Shown: piece after piece, positions 34,703 through 46,999 of the stretch | Layout of the letters: every line of letters begins with the position of its first letter | How positions within the stretch are numbered: the first letter of the stretch is position 1 | From: Buxus sempervirens | Lineage: Eukaryota > Streptophyta > Magnoliopsida > Buxales > Buxaceae | NCBI GenBank assembly: GCA_947561395.2 | Contig: OX387183.1 | Location: 28,570,853 to 28,634,852 of the forward strand | DNA length: 64,000 nt | Direction: 5' to 3' | Program-made: the position numbers and the translations under genes | The notes under the pieces: generated by a model | What the model saw: the letters and a program-made list of their open reading frames with translations, nothing else | The model's database searches: none | Told to the model about the DNA's origin: nothing

Positions 34703-35998
34703 ATGGCATCTTCATCCTCATTTGAGAGAGTCTGCTTCCCTAGGATAGAGAGGTGCGCTTGGGATACCCCCTGGATCCGTTCTTGGACAGAGCAGCTCCG
34801 AGGGAGTGAGCAGACTGAATGGGAGCACAAATACCACATGGGACAGACTTTGTCCCTGTTAAAGGTGCCAATCAACTGGGATATGATCCAAGCAGCCCTG
34901 CTTTTCTGGGACCCCCAGTTATCAGTATTTCGATTCGGGATCAATGAGTTGACTCCCACAATTGAGGAACTTGACATGTTCCTCCGATTTCGCGACTTAG
35001 GAGAACCCGCTAGGCCGAGCCTCAAAGAAAGCTACAAGAATGAAGCTTGTGCCTCCTTCGGCCTCTCAAGGGGAGAATTCCAGACCGTAGGAGGTGACAA
35101 AGCATTCACCAGGGTCTCCAAAACATTCCTTGCTGAAAAGATAAGAAACAAGAAGCAGGAAAGACCCCGGGCTTGGTTTGACACCTTCACCCTTGTGGTT
35201 CTGTCGCAAATCTTCTTTCCAACTGGGGGAGACACCATTAATTTGGCCCTCATGGAAATTGTGGATCAACTCAGGGCAGGATACCGAATCATGCCACTGA
35301 TCCTAGCTCAGTTATTTCACTCCCTCACTTTGTCCAAAAATGGAACCCGGAGGTTCCAAGGGTGCGCTCCCCTTCTCCACATTTGGCTCCAAGACCACCT
35401 GATGGTGTCATCACCAGTCAGCGCACACTACGGCCTAGTCCGTGACAACATTCATTGGTTGGCTCAAAGAGAGATCCAACCAGACCTACCCACTCGTGAG
35501 GATTGGTTTAACCACTTTCTCCTCCTGAAGGGAGAAACGGACATTCGATGGTGGGGCACATACAACATCCCCTACACCCCCATTATAGCTTTCAAGAAGA
35601 GAGAGGGACTTGCCTTGATAGGCCTTACCCATGCTGTGCCATACTATCCGATTCGGGTTCTGAGACAGTTTGGGAAACCTCAGGGAATCCCGATCCAGGA
35701 CGACCTAAGCAGTCTGATCGGTCCACTCACTAAGGGATTGAGGACACAGTTGCTGGCAGAATGGAAGATGGTATGCGTATACCGAGAGGATGTCTTCACC
35801 GGATCACACTTTCGAGACTACGAGCAGTGGATAGCTCGGGAGTCGGGACAGGATGGCCCCCCACCCCTTCAGCCTGTCGCTTCGAGCGACATTCCAGCTC
35901 CGCCCCCTAACACATATAGGGACAGGGTGGCCGAGCTGCAGGAGACCCACTCCCGTATCCATTCAGCTTATGTGGATTCGGAACGGGAGAATAGGTAG
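34703..35998 (+). CDS. Element B ORF1 (DUF7745 / plant-mobile-domain-like protein)
   Basis: The protein starts MASSSSFERVCFPRIERC and lies upstream of gag in the same direction. LFWDPQLSVFRFG, LTPTIEELDMFLRF and later LPTREDWFNHFLLLKGE resemble the DUF7745 proteins, relatives of the aminotransferase-like plant mobile domain, found as ORF1 in Ogre elements and as stand-alone plant proteins. I chose the Met at 34703 because the upstream residues are a hydrophobic run unlike the family. Its function is unknown. A charged, coiled-coil-like tail ends the region. Confidence 0.75.
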   Translation: MASSSSFERVCFPRIERCAWDTPWIRSWTEQLRGSEQTEWEHKYHMGQTLSLLKVPINWDMIQAALLFWDPQLSVFRFGINELTPTIEELDMFLRFRDLGEPARPSLKESYKNEACASFGLSRGEFQTVGGDKAFTRVSKTFLAEKIRNKKQERPRAWFDTFTLVVLSQIFFPTGGDTINLALMEIVDQLRAGYRIMPLILAQLFHSLTLSKNGTRRFQGCAPLLHIWLQDHLMVSSPVSAHYGLVRDNIHWLAQREIQPDLPTREDWFNHFLLLKGETDIRWWGTYNIPYTPIIAFKKREGLALIGLTHAVPYYPIRVLRQFGKPQGIPIQDDLSSLIGPLTKGLRTQLLAEWKMVCVYREDVFTGSHFRDYEQWIARESGQDGPPPLQPVASSDIPAPPPNTYRDRVAELQETHSRIHSAYVDSERENR

Positions 35999-36139
35999 GC
36001 CATTACGGCCTTGCAACATGAGATGGAATTAGTGCGCAAGCGCGCTGAGGAGGACCGACGTCTGCGGAACAAGCTTCTGCGAGCCTTGAGGAGGCAAGAC
36101 GTATCCTCCCACTATGATGATGACCAACCTAGCTAGACC

Positions 36140-36470
36140 TGGGTTTTGTTGTATTTGTATGATGATATACTTTGCGCCGCTGCGGCGCCTTTTAAATTGA
36201 AGCATGAATTTGTTTTTCTCTATTGTGTTGTTTAAACTAAACTAAACAAAAACATGAGATAAAAGAATTAATCCCCTCCAATAGGGCAACTCGGTCTCCA
36301 ACAGACCACCTCTACTCAAGTAATTGCAATATGCCTGGTCGCTGCGACCACCTAATTCCTTTTGGCTGCATCTCCCCCATTGAGATCGCAAAAACCCAGC
36401 AAGTGTTTAAAAACACCCAAGACCCTGAGCTCAGGTCACACCCGTCTGTATCTTCCAAAGGTCATTCGGT
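36140..36470 (+). other. Spacer after ORF1 of element B
   Basis: Non-coding spacer leading into the tandem arrays. It includes a short GCGCCGC-TGCGGCGC inverted repeat at about 36174-36190. No gene is seen. Confidence 0.6.
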
Positions 36471-36473
36471 CCA

Positions 36474-36905
36474 GCCTTTGGGGCACTGAAGCCACCGGTG
36501 ATTAAACCGTTTGGTGGAGGAACGTCCTGGTATAGCCTTCCCCTTTGTGAGGCGCCGAAGTCAATGGTGATTGAACCAACGACTAGCTAAGGCACGCCCG
36601 GGAACTACTAGCCGAAACCTTTGGGGCACTGAAGCCGCCGGTGATTAAACCGTTTGGTGGATGAACGTCCTAGTATAGCCTTCCCCTTTGTGAGGCGCCG
36701 AAGTCAATGGTGATTAAACCAACGACTAGCTAAGGCACGCCCGGGAACTACTAGCCGAAACCTTTGGGGCACTGAAGCCGCCGGTGATTAAACCGTTTGG
36801 TGGATTAACGTCCTGGTATAGCCTTCCCCTTTGTGAGGTGCCGAAGTCAATGGCGATTAAACCAACGACTAGTTAAGGCACGCCCGGGAACTACTAGCCG
36901 AAGCT
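36474..36905 (+). repeat. Tandem array of 143-bp units in element B
   Basis: Three units begin with CTTTGGGGCACTGAAGCC at about 36476, 36619 and 36762. Each includes GGTGATTAAACCGTTTGGTGG and GCACGCCCGGGAACTACTAG. A partial fourth unit follows to about 36960. Arrays between ORF1 and gag are common in Ogre elements. Confidence 0.9.
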
Positions 36906-37039
36906 TGGCACTGAAGCCGCTAGTGAGTGAACTGGAGGTTGGCTGAGGTACGCCTGGGTGCTGCTTTTCAGCTCACCCCCTGCGGAGACCCTACATTGGT
37001 CCAACCCCGTGATTCTGAGCTCAAACAAAACCCCTTTTA

Positions 37040-37895
37040 ATTGAAGGTTCTCTTCCCTTGCCAAATGGCTAAAATAGATTCGGTCACTAGGGTTCTCTTT
37101 CCCAGTCACTTCCGAGCGTCTAAAATAGATCAATTTGCAGAAATAGGGTTCTCTCTCCCAGTTGCCTACGGGTAACTAAAATAGATTTGGTCACTAGGGT
37201 TCTCTTTCCCAGTCGCTTCCGAGCGTCTAAAATAGATTAGTTTTCAAAAATAGGGTTCTCTCTCCCAGTTGCCTACGGGTGGCTAAAACAGATTCGGTCA
37301 CTAGGGTTCTCTTTCCCAGTCGCTTCCGAGCGTCTAAAATAGATCAGTTTGCAGAAATAGGGTTCTATTTCCCAGTCGCTTCCAAGCGTCTAAAATAGAT
37401 CAGTTTGCAGAAATAGGGTTCTCTCTCCCAGTTGCCTACGGGTAACTAAAATAGATTCGGTCACTAGGGTTCTCTTTCCCAGTCGCTTCCGAGCGTTTAA
37501 AATAGATCAGTTTTCAAAAATAGGGTTCTCTCTCCCAGTTGCCTACGGGTAACTAAAATAGATTCGGTCACTAGGGTTCTCTTTCCCAGTCGCTTCCAAG
37601 CGTCTAAAATAGATCAGTTTTCAAAAATAGGGTTCTCTCTCCCAGTTGCCTACGGGTAGCTAAAATAGATTCGGTCACTAGGGTTCTCTTTCCCAGTCGC
37701 TTCCAAGCGTCTAAAATAGATCAGTTAATTCATTCAGGTTCTCTTCCCTTGTTACCTCAGGGTAGCTAAAATAGATCAGCAAATTCATTGAGGTTCTCTC
37801 CCCTTATTGCTTACGGGTAACTAAAATAGATCAGCTTATTCATTCAGGTTCTCTTCCCTTGTTACCTTAGGGTAGCTAAAATAGACCAGTTAGTC
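37040..37895 (+). repeat. Tandem array of about 108-bp (2 x 54) units in element B
   Basis: The units alternate TAGGGTTCTCTTTCCCAGTC-GCTTCCGAGCGTCTAAAATAGAT with TAGGGTTCTCTCTCCCAGTT-GCCTACGGGTAACTAAAATAGAT, about 54 bp each. There are roughly 15 half-units; the last ones are diverged (CAGGTTCTCTTCCCTTGTTACC). Confidence 0.9.
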
Positions 37896-38045
37896 AAAAC
37901 AAATCAGAAAACAGAAAAAATACAGAATCAGATAAATTGTACAATCAATTCATGTAAAATTGCACTAATACCTGCTAACTGACCCTCAGGTACCAAAATT
38001 GCTTTCAGAAGCCCGTACCTACTGAGATCGAGAAGAAGACTCGAT

Positions 38046-39630
38046 ATGGAACAACAAGGAGAGCAGACGCCGCCAGGGCAGCATCAGGCAGAGTCCAGTC
38101 ATGCCCAAGTGGTCAACGAGATGCAACAGAAAATGGACAGCATGGGCTCCATCATCCAGGAACTTATGACAGAGTTGAAAGAGTTAAGGCAGGGGCGCCG
38201 GTTAACCAGCAGCCACAATTCCCGCCACCAGCAGAGGCAGCGCCACCGCCGCGTCCAGTGAACCCCCTCCCCTGGCCCCACCACCACCAGCAGCCCCATT
38301 CCACGTCGCTCAACAGGATCAGTTCCTGCCGATCCATCTGGGACAAGGTGATGAAGACTGGTACAGAACGCAGGAGGTGCAGTTTGAGGAGAAGCTGACT
38401 GCGGTAAGAGAGGAAAACAAAACAGAAATGGCCGCCCTGAAGGAGCAGCTCAAACAGCTCCAACCCAGCACGGTGCAAAGCGAGGCTACCCTGGAAAGCC
38501 TCTGCTTCTTTTCGGACATACAACTCCTGGCTAAGTTCAAATGCCCTGAGTTGCACCAGTTCGACGGCACCGGGTGCCCACTGAACCACTTAAGGTCGTA
38601 TTCAGGAGACATGTGCCAATATGCCAAGGAAGAACGGATCATGGTGCAATTCTTCCAAAAGTCACTAACCGGGGCCGCTTACTCTTGGTTCCTGAGTTTA
38701 GACAAGGCTAAGATCAAGACATGGAATGACCTGGCAGCAGTCTTCATCCAGCAGTACCGCCTGAACAGTCAAATTGTGCAGACTAGGGCAGAACTACAGA
38801 GGTTGACCAAGAAGAGCCATGAGTCGGTGAGAGAGTATGCCAAATGCTGGAAGGAGTTGGCAACACTAGTACAGCCGCCACTGTTGGAACAAGAGATGAC
38901 GTCTCTGTTTATTGCGTCGTTGGGACAGCCTTTCTTCACTCTGCTGCTGGGGCAGAGTACTTCGAACTTCAATGACCTGATCTTGACTGCGGATCGAATT
39001 GAAGACGCAGTGAGGGCCGGAAAAATAGATGGCAGTGGGCAGAGTGCCGCACCGAGAAGGCCAGTAGCAGGACTAGGTGGTAGGAGTCAGGGGCAAGAGC
39101 CCAGGAGGCAGGAACAGCAGGCAGTCAACTATGTACACCCTGCGCCACCCCACCATTTCTCTCAAAGGCCAGAAGCAGTGGCACGTCAAGGGTCTGGGCA
39201 GGCTGCTTACCAAGGGGTAAGAAGGACAAGAGAAGAAATAGAGGCCAGGATGAAACGGGTTTTCACCCCCCTCCCATATGCACCCGCGGAATTACTGCCT
39301 ACTTTTCTAAAGAAAGGGTATCTACAAGTCAAGGCCCCGAATCCCCGCTTGGTCAACACCAGAAGCTATAATGCGGCAGAGCGGTGCGAGTACCATTTCG
39401 GTGCTCCAGGACACCATACCAATCGGTGTTGGGATTTGAGGCACGACATTCAAGACCTGATCGACAGTAAGCGCATCACGGTCGACCCTCCAGCACTGCC
39501 CGCTCAGACTTCGGCAGCCGGCGTGACCACAAACCCTCTCCCAGACCACTCAAGGGCCTCCACCAGTAGGACGGCAAATCAAGTGAGTAGCGATCAGGGC
39601 AATGGGCAGTTTACCCGTCTGTATTAATCG
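38046..39630 (+). pseudogene. Element B gag region
   Basis: A Gln/Pro-rich N-terminus, then the gag capsid core: FKCPELHQFDGTGCPLNHL, TGAAYSWFLSLD, and REYAKCWKELA. A CEYHFGAPGHHTNRCWDL zinc-knuckle-like motif of the Tat type follows near 39388. Close homology with the gag of element A, but clearly a different family. The region is part of a broken element. Confidence 0.88.
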
Positions 39631-39639
39631 GATGACCAG

Positions 39640-40299
39640 GGCAGATAGTGAGAGTGCAACTTCAAGCGGAAACCCGTCCAATGGCAATGGCAGTGAAGGA
39701 AAAGGCAGGCATCCACATATGCACGATCAGGGATGAGCTGCAAAGCAGTGAAGAGGTCACAGGACCATGGAATCCGATGCAGTATGGATGGATCAGTGAT
39801 TCTCCATCCCCTCCGCGCAGAGAAGGAGTGGGTAGCTCCGAAGGGCCTGGATTCCAAGATGAGCCACAGGACACCGATACATCAGTGGGAAGTTCAAGGG
39901 TACCCCCGCAGCTATCTGCCGAATGGCCCCCTGAATATATGTCTGTGACCTCGGAGCATGACCGGCAATCTCTCACCGATCCCCAGTCAGCAGAACCAAG
40001 TTCGGAATCCCTCTCCCATGGTATGCCAGAGAGGCCTGGCCCTTCGCATGTCACTGTCGAGGGAGAACCGCCATCCACGCCTGAGTTGGCCAACTTGCCT
40101 GACCCATATGAGAGTTCAGGCAAGTCCTCTGATACAGAGTCTGAGGATACATCAACAGAGGAAAATGGGTCGGTGAACGTCATTGAAGGAGACGGCGGTG
40201 ACTCCCCTATGGATCTCCCTCTGGTGCACTTCCACCCACCCACAGACCAAGAATTCTTCTACTCCACCCCTCTCCCCAACCTTCCAACCCTCAACCACC
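39640..40299 (+). pseudogene. Element B gag-protease linker, left of insertion C
   Basis: Ser/Glu/Pro-rich low-complexity coding sequence (SSGKSSDTESEDTSTEENG) typical of the linker between gag and protease in Tat/Ogre polyproteins. It ends where solo LTR C begins. Confidence 0.65.
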
Positions 40300-43178
40300 T
40301 GTGAGACATGGAAATGTCATCTAGGATGACCTCCTGATATCCTCACGCGGGTCAAAAGAGTTTGGGAGTCGCCACCATTCAAGTTAAGGTGTGAATGGAC
40401 ACCAAAGGGACCATGAAAGCCAAATAGAGCCAAAGTAGCTCTAATATATGGAAAAATCCAGAGATTAGGTAAGGAGAATTAGTTATGAGCAGGGGAAGGT
40501 GTTAGGCACCCCCACTCATCCGTCTAAGACGGTTACCACATGCTTGCTTATGCTAAAGATTGTTTGCTAATAAAATTGAACAAAAAGGTGCTTATAACAA
40601 GCACAATGTATGTGACCATTCCACATGAGAAGTCCAATGAACTTAGACTCTCTTCATGGATTCATCACTTCTAAAACTTCATGAGTGAATGGAAATCAAA
40701 GTAAAAATGAAAAAAAATCAAGCTAAAGCAAATCTGGAAAAATCAGACCAAAAGAGCTTGAAAGCTTCGATTAACCATAACTCACCCAATTTAAATCCAA
40801 ATCCAATGAAACCAAAGCCATTTGAACACTGTTATATAGTAGAGTATACAGTAAAAAATTCAGCTCAATCCGATTCAAAATAAGAGAGAAATCCACATCT
40901 GAAATTTACTGTTTACAATATATCAAAAGTGATGAGTAAGCATTTTCAAAATCCTATTCGTGGAGTTTGGCTCAATAAAAGTCCATGAAAATTGGTATAG
41001 AAGAAGTGTGTGGTGCCATCTATCTAAAGGAAAAAACCTCATATCAAACTCTATCCATCTGTGGCTTGTGTGCCTTCTTGAACAGGCCTAGAAGGCCACA
41101 GATTAGCTCTGGACTAGGCCAGCGAGCATCTCTGAGTCAATTAAGCACCCAAGGCACAAATCAGATCCAAATCGACTGAAACCAATTGGAAATGAAGATA
41201 GACTCCTCAAGGAAAACTCAAAAACTGAAATCACTCAAAACGGACTAAAATTGAGCAAATGGTGCACCATCAAAGCGGCAAGTTCAGCAATCTGGGCTGA
41301 ACTGACTTACAGACTTTGAACGGATGGTGTCAAAAATTGGCTCCATAAAAATTAATGAAAATTTCCAGATATAAAGTAGGCTTTCCCATCTATCACATGT
41401 CTTTGGAATCACTCAAAAATTCATCCGGAGGATGAAGTTATAAGCATTCTAAGACAGGCCACAGATGCTGCCCTGTTTTGAAAAACCTTGAGTAAAAGTG
41501 TGAAACAGTGCATGTGTGCAAGTGGATTCGACCAAAATAACTTGAAATCATGAAAAACAACTCATGAAGTCCTAGAAATTCATTCTAAGGCCAGAAATCT
41601 CATATTTTCCATATTGAGCATGGAGAATCCAAGATCTAGCCTATTTGATGCAAAACAGTGAAAAAGTGTGTGATGTTGGTAAAAACACATATCTAGGAGA
41701 AAATTAAAATCTATTGCTATAGATAGCATGGATAACATCTCTTCTCCAAATCTAAAACATGATCAAATCAGAAAAGCAACCATAGGTTCAAAATAACCAT
41801 TAAACATGCTTTTCATCACATGTAGGTTCTAATCCTAAAGGATCCATCCCATCTTCCTTTTCCCAAGGCTCTCTCTTCACGTTTTACGGCTAGAGAGAAT
41901 TCCCAGGTATTTTGGAAGAGGTTTGGGGCTACAAAACAACACCCAAGGCCTTACTCTACAGAAAGGTAGAAGTTGGGAGTTGGAAATGTAAAGAGGAGGC
42001 AATAAAACCAAATGGAGCTTTACCTTTGATGACTTGAGCACTTGAGGCAACAATCCAGCAGAGTTTCCCCTCTTCTTGCAGAGCTTCCAAACTTCAAATT
42101 ATTAGCCATTTGCAAGAGGAGGACCCCTCTATTTATAGGCCAAGCCAGGGGTAGAAGAGTCCCAAGGGTAGGCCTAAAAAGCCTTCTAGATTATTCCAAT
42201 TCAAGCAAATGCCTTGAATTGTTGTAATACTAGAAGTTTCGGAGGGTGAAATAGGGAGTTCAAGTCCCTGAGAGAGAGGTAATATGCGTAAATAAGGCTC
42301 AGAGATCGAGCCATTTCACAAATCCCCGAAAAAGCCAAAACCGTATACACAGTGCGGTTTCAACACAACCGTCACTATATGTGCGGTTTCTATAGAAAAC
42401 GGGCCAAACCGTTCATACAAGGCGGTTCAAATCAGTTACGCTTGCCATCATTGCTGTCGATGTGGCTGAACGGCCTAACAACCTGTGGCCACGTGGCACC
42501 TCACGCAAGAAGCATGAACATCAACCGTGCTGTGTGTGCGGTTGCAACCGTACATACAGGACGGTTGAGACCAAATTCTCAAAAACCGCACATATACTAC
42601 GGTCAGCACATTTTTGGCTGGTTTTGAGCCTTAACTGCACAGGCCAGGCCTATTTACATGTAATATCGTTTAAGTAAATGTCCCCGTATTTTTTAATCTC
42701 CATTTACTTAAGATATTACATGTAAATAAGCAAACACCCCCCCATTTGAATCCATTAAAAATATTTCCAGATCCAAATTCCAAGTGAATAAAAAGTCAAC
42801 TTTCTAGTTCCAGGCTAAATTCCGATTTTTCAGGTCTGGTAAAAAGATTCAATATGTTAATACCAAGATATTCGTCAAGATTTAAAATCTCAAAAAAATC
42901 ATTTATGCAATAACATTGCTAAAAACCTGATTACCGGGAAAAATTATCTTCAAATTTTGCTTTAAAAAATATTTCATTTTCTGGGGTCAAAAGTCAACAA
43001 AATTCAACCCGGAAAAGCTTGAATTTGCATAAAATATTGAATTAGGGCCTTTTCCTTTACGACTTTGGATTCAAATGGGTTAAGGATCTCAAACCCAATG
43101 CTAAGAATTCAAAATTCCAATAAAATATTTCTCTCCTTCAAGACTTATCAAAAATCGTGCAATTTTGGGGTGTCTACA
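40300..43178 (-). mobile_element. Solo LTR C of a second Tat-type family, inside element B
   Basis: The ends TGTGAGACATGG..GTGTCTACA match the LTR ends of element A, as do GTCGCCACCATTCAA, GGGGAAGGTGTTAGGCACC and CTTCACGTTTTACGGC. At 2879 bp it is much longer and well diverged, so it is another family. No coding part is present. The flanks CCACC and CCTCC (40295-40299, 43179-43183) match at four of five bases, an aged or imperfect TSD. A TATA box (CTATAAATAG, minus strand) is at 42129-42138, with palindromes at 42338-42604 upstream of it. Confidence 0.85.
42338..42604 (-). repeat. Palindrome cluster of solo LTR C (AACCGT-N9-ACGGTT)
   Basis: Six 21-23-bp palindromes start at about 42338, 42367, 42407, 42523, 42546 and 42584. 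Arms are AACCGT/ACGGTT or AACCG/GCGGTT. Spacing is less regular than in A and B (about 28, 40, then 23 and 38 bp). On the element's strand they lie about 200-470 bp upstream of the TATA box, as in element A. Confidence 0.8.
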
Positions 43179-44330
43179 CCTCCACGACATCATGGACTTC
43201 CCTCCGCAAGATCCCTTTTCCCTCTCCTTCGAACCACCTACTCTTAACCTCTCAGAGCTCAACCTGGAACCACCCTCGTACAGGGCAGTACCCCCACCTC
43301 TCTACCATCAAGCTACCACCACCATCACCACTGAAGCAGAAATCAATCGGATCACTCGATCTGGTCGATGCATAAACACCAACCCCCCACCCGCACCAGA
43401 GGAAGGGACAGGGGCAGAAGCAAGGAGAAGAGAAAAGGGGAAGGACGTGGTCACAGAATCACCACAGACCCGCAAGAACAAGGGCAGGGCCACGGAGGAA
43501 GAAGTCATAGACTTGCACCACAGTGTCTTCACTCCGGAGTATGACCTCCTCCAGCAACTGAACAAGGTGCCCGCCCAAATCTCCATAATGCGACTCTTGA
43601 TTGATTCAGAGAAGCACCGGGCAGTGCTGATGAAGGTCCTGGGCGACGCACATGTGCCAGAAAGCATTGACCCAGAGCAGTTAGGGGTAGTGGTGTCAGT
43701 GATCATGGCACCCCAGGCTATCTCCTTCTCTGCAGCAGACCTACCACCTGAGGGCTGCGACCACACTGAGCCGCTTTACATCACAGTGAAGTGCGGTGAT
43801 CTCATCGTAAAGTGTGCCATGATCGACAACGGGTCGGCGCTAAACATATGTCCAATGAGGACATTTCATAGTCTACAGCTGAATCCCTCCATAATCAAGC
43901 CAAGCGCTCACAATGTCCGAGGATTCGACAATGCCAGGAGAGACTCATTGGGAGAAGTAACTCTGGAAATTGTAATTGCAGACAGGCCCTTTACCATGGA
44001 ATTTGAACTCATGGATATCAACGCCTCGTTCAACTTGCTGATTGGGAGGCCTTGGCTACATCAGGCAGGGGCAGTATCTTCCACACTGAACAGAATGATC
44101 CGATTCATATCGGGCAATGAGCTTATAACGGTGCATGCTGAAGATCACCGAGAATTTGAAAGGGTCGGGGTACCCTATGTAGACTATGAGTTGCCTACCG
44201 CACTCAACTTCCAAGCTGTGGAGATGGTGCAAGTGAACCACATCCCAGAATCCAAAAGGGGGCAACAACTCCCAAAAAGGAGCAGAGAGATCATGTTCAG
44301 CGCGGCAGACTGCGCAGACTAGGGCCTCAG
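43179..44330 (+). pseudogene. Element B gag-protease linker and aspartic protease
   Basis: The polyprotein resumes after insertion C. The protease active site reads CAMIDNGSALNICP near 43818, again with Asn after the catalytic Asp, and FNLLIGRPWLHQ near 44030 is the second block. QLNKVPAQISIM, shared with element A, precedes it. Confidence 0.85.
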
Positions 44331-44339
44331 GGCAGGCGA

Positions 44340-46120
44340 GGGATTAGGCAAGTATAAGCAGGACATCAAGGCAGCCATCCAACCATGCGAGCAGACTATC
44401 GGGTTTGGACTGGGATTCAAGCCACGGCCAGAAGACTACTCCCGGCTCCTTGGGAACCGTGCCGAAAGAAAGAGAGCCAGAATTGAAGGAAGAGACCCCC
44501 ATTGGCCCATATGCGTGCACGGAAACCTGTACCATCATTTCACTAACATGGAGCACGAAGCGGCCCGAGCCATTGAGAACATAGTCCCCCAAGGGTGGGG
44601 AGATGAATTTCTGGATGCCCCTGCCATAGAAGAAGACCGCCTGCAAGGACTGGCTCAAATGTTCTGGGAGGAGCCGCCATCTATGGAAAGGATTGAAGAA
44701 GCAACGGAAGTGGACCCCTTGGCCTCTGAAGGGTCACCAGATAATCTGCCGGCATGGGTCGCCCTGGAGTCTGTTGAGGACGTCACCATGGCATTCGCTC
44801 CACTAGAGGAACCGGTCATCCTGGAAGGGATACCAGTCCTCCCGATAGCGGCCACAGAGGCACCGCCACCAGCTCCCATAGAAGAATCCAAAGAAGAAGG
44901 TCCCATTATGTACATCTGCATGATGGAAGGGCGAGATAGCTCAGGAGCTCCGAGCCCCCGGCAAAGGTCCCCTCCTCCGCCTCCCTACATCCCGCACCCT
45001 GGAACTCGTGATGGTTTGAATCAGATGTTCCGAAGCATGCCTCAGGTGCTGGGGCCAGTGCCCGCGGAAGTATACCACTCAACTTATGGCAAGTGGGCAC
45101 CGCCAGCTTACTCTTCCACCGTACACGAGACACCGACGGGAATACCGGTAGCATTTGCGGCTTCTAGGATTGATCGGACCGACGGGGTCACCATCGCCTA
45201 TGCACCACCCGAAGAGGAGATACCAATGGCCATTCCCCTCAGTGGAATATGGATGGGAATATCATCGGAGTCCGGCCCCCAGTCAGAAAGGAGCCAGAAC
45301 AAGCCAGTGGGATGCGCAGCGCATGATCCTATCTGCCTATCTTCTGACGACAGTGCCAACATGGTACTAGCTGAAGAACCGGGAGCGGCAATCATCATCG
45401 ACAAGGAAGATCGGGCACCACTCAAAAACTGGAGCGCCACGCCTTTTGCCATCAGCAAAGCTACCATTCCAAAGGGGGTTTCTACTACCTCTGAATTTTC
45501 TGTTGTAGCTACTGCTCATATTTTTAATGAATATCTGAGCTCTTCTTACTATTTGCATTTGGTTGAAAAAGAAAATAACAAAAATAAACAACTTGAGCAT
45601 CGCAATCTTAGTACCAATCCCGACGCACACCTGGAAGGTCTGGGGCACGGGATAGGTAATAAGATTGCCATAAGTGAACAAGAAAAACAAAAAGAAAAGC
45701 CAGTCCAGATGGCAACAACAATAAATGAAATGCATGAGCCAGTGTCCAATCCTGAAAACGAGCAAGACCTCGACAAGTCAGATTGGGGCAATTGCCCATC
45801 GCAGCTAGAAGATTCAGACATCGTCCCCTGTAAGCCTTCCGAGCATGAGGACGACGATGAATCAGGGGAGACCCCACTTGAAATCCAACTCGCATTGGAA
45901 AGGCACGAAAAGGGTCTCCAGGCTAATATTGAGGAAACAGAGCCAATTGACATAGGTGAAGTAGCACAATCAAGGATCCTCCAAATTGGTAAAAAGCTGT
46001 CACCATTATTGAGAAAGCAGATGTTTGATTTTCTTAAGTCTTACTCTGACGTGTTTGCATGGTCTTATGAGGATATGCCCGGGTTAGACATGGACTTGGT
46101 TGTGCATCGGTTACCAACAA
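44340..46120 (+). pseudogene. Element B protease-RT linker
   Basis: A long acidic and Pro-rich linker. At 45480-45720 the composition turns distinctly AT-rich and Asn/Lys-rich, unlike the flanks. Ogre elements are known to splice an intron between protease and RT, and this AT-rich part is where such an intron would be expected. No domain is recognised. Confidence 0.6.
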
Positions 46121-46124
46121 GATC

Positions 46125-46930
46125 TGAGGCCGTACCTGTGAAACAGAAACTCAGGCGCACGAAGCCAGAATGGGACCTGAAGATCAAGGAGGAGGTCACC
46201 AAGCAGTTGGATGCCAGATTTCTGCAAGTAACTCACTATCCGAAGTGGTTGGCTAACATCGTACCAGTCCCCAAGAAAGATGGGAAAGTCAGGATGTGTG
46301 TCGACTACAGAGATCTGAACAGAGCAAGTCCGAAGGATGACTTCCCATTGCCGCATATTGATGTACTGGTAGACAATACGGCAACGCATTCGATGTTCTC
46401 CTTTATGGACGGCTTCTCTGGTTACAACCAGATAAGGATAGCACCTGAAGATATGGAGAAAACATCCTTCATCATGCACTGGGGCATTTACTGCTACCGT
46501 GTGATGCTGTTTGGACTGAAGAATGCAGGCGCTACATATCAGCGTGCGATGACTCTGTTGTTCCACGACATGATACACAATGAGATGGAAGTATATGTGG
46601 ACGACATGATAGCAAAGTCCAAGGAAGAAGAAGACCACTTGATAAACCTTGGGAAGGTATTTGACAGACTCAGAGAGCACAAGCTCCGGCTCAACCCAAA
46701 CAAGTGCGTATTTGGAGTTACTTCAGGGAAACTGCTCGGCTTCATAGTGGGCAAGCGAGGCATTGAGGTCGACCCCGCCAAAGCAAAGGCAATTCTGGAG
46801 ATGCCTCCTCCATGTACAGAAAAGGAAGTAAGAGGGTTCCTAGGCAGATTGCAGTACATCAGTAGGTTCATTGCACAGATGACTCCTGTGTGCGAGCCTA
46901 TATTCAAGTTGCTAAAAAAGGACAACCTGG
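46125..46930 (+). pseudogene. Element B reverse transcriptase domain
   Basis: WLANIVPVPKKDGKVRMCVD, FSFMDGFSGYNQI, LFGLKNAGATYQRAM, the catalytic YVDDMIAKS near 46594 and GFLGRLQYISRFI match the RT of element A closely. Part of a broken element. Confidence 0.92.
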
Positions 46931-46999
46931 TGGTCTAGAATGAAGACTGCCAAATAGCATTCGATAAGATCAAGGCATATCTGATGAGTCCACCGACTT

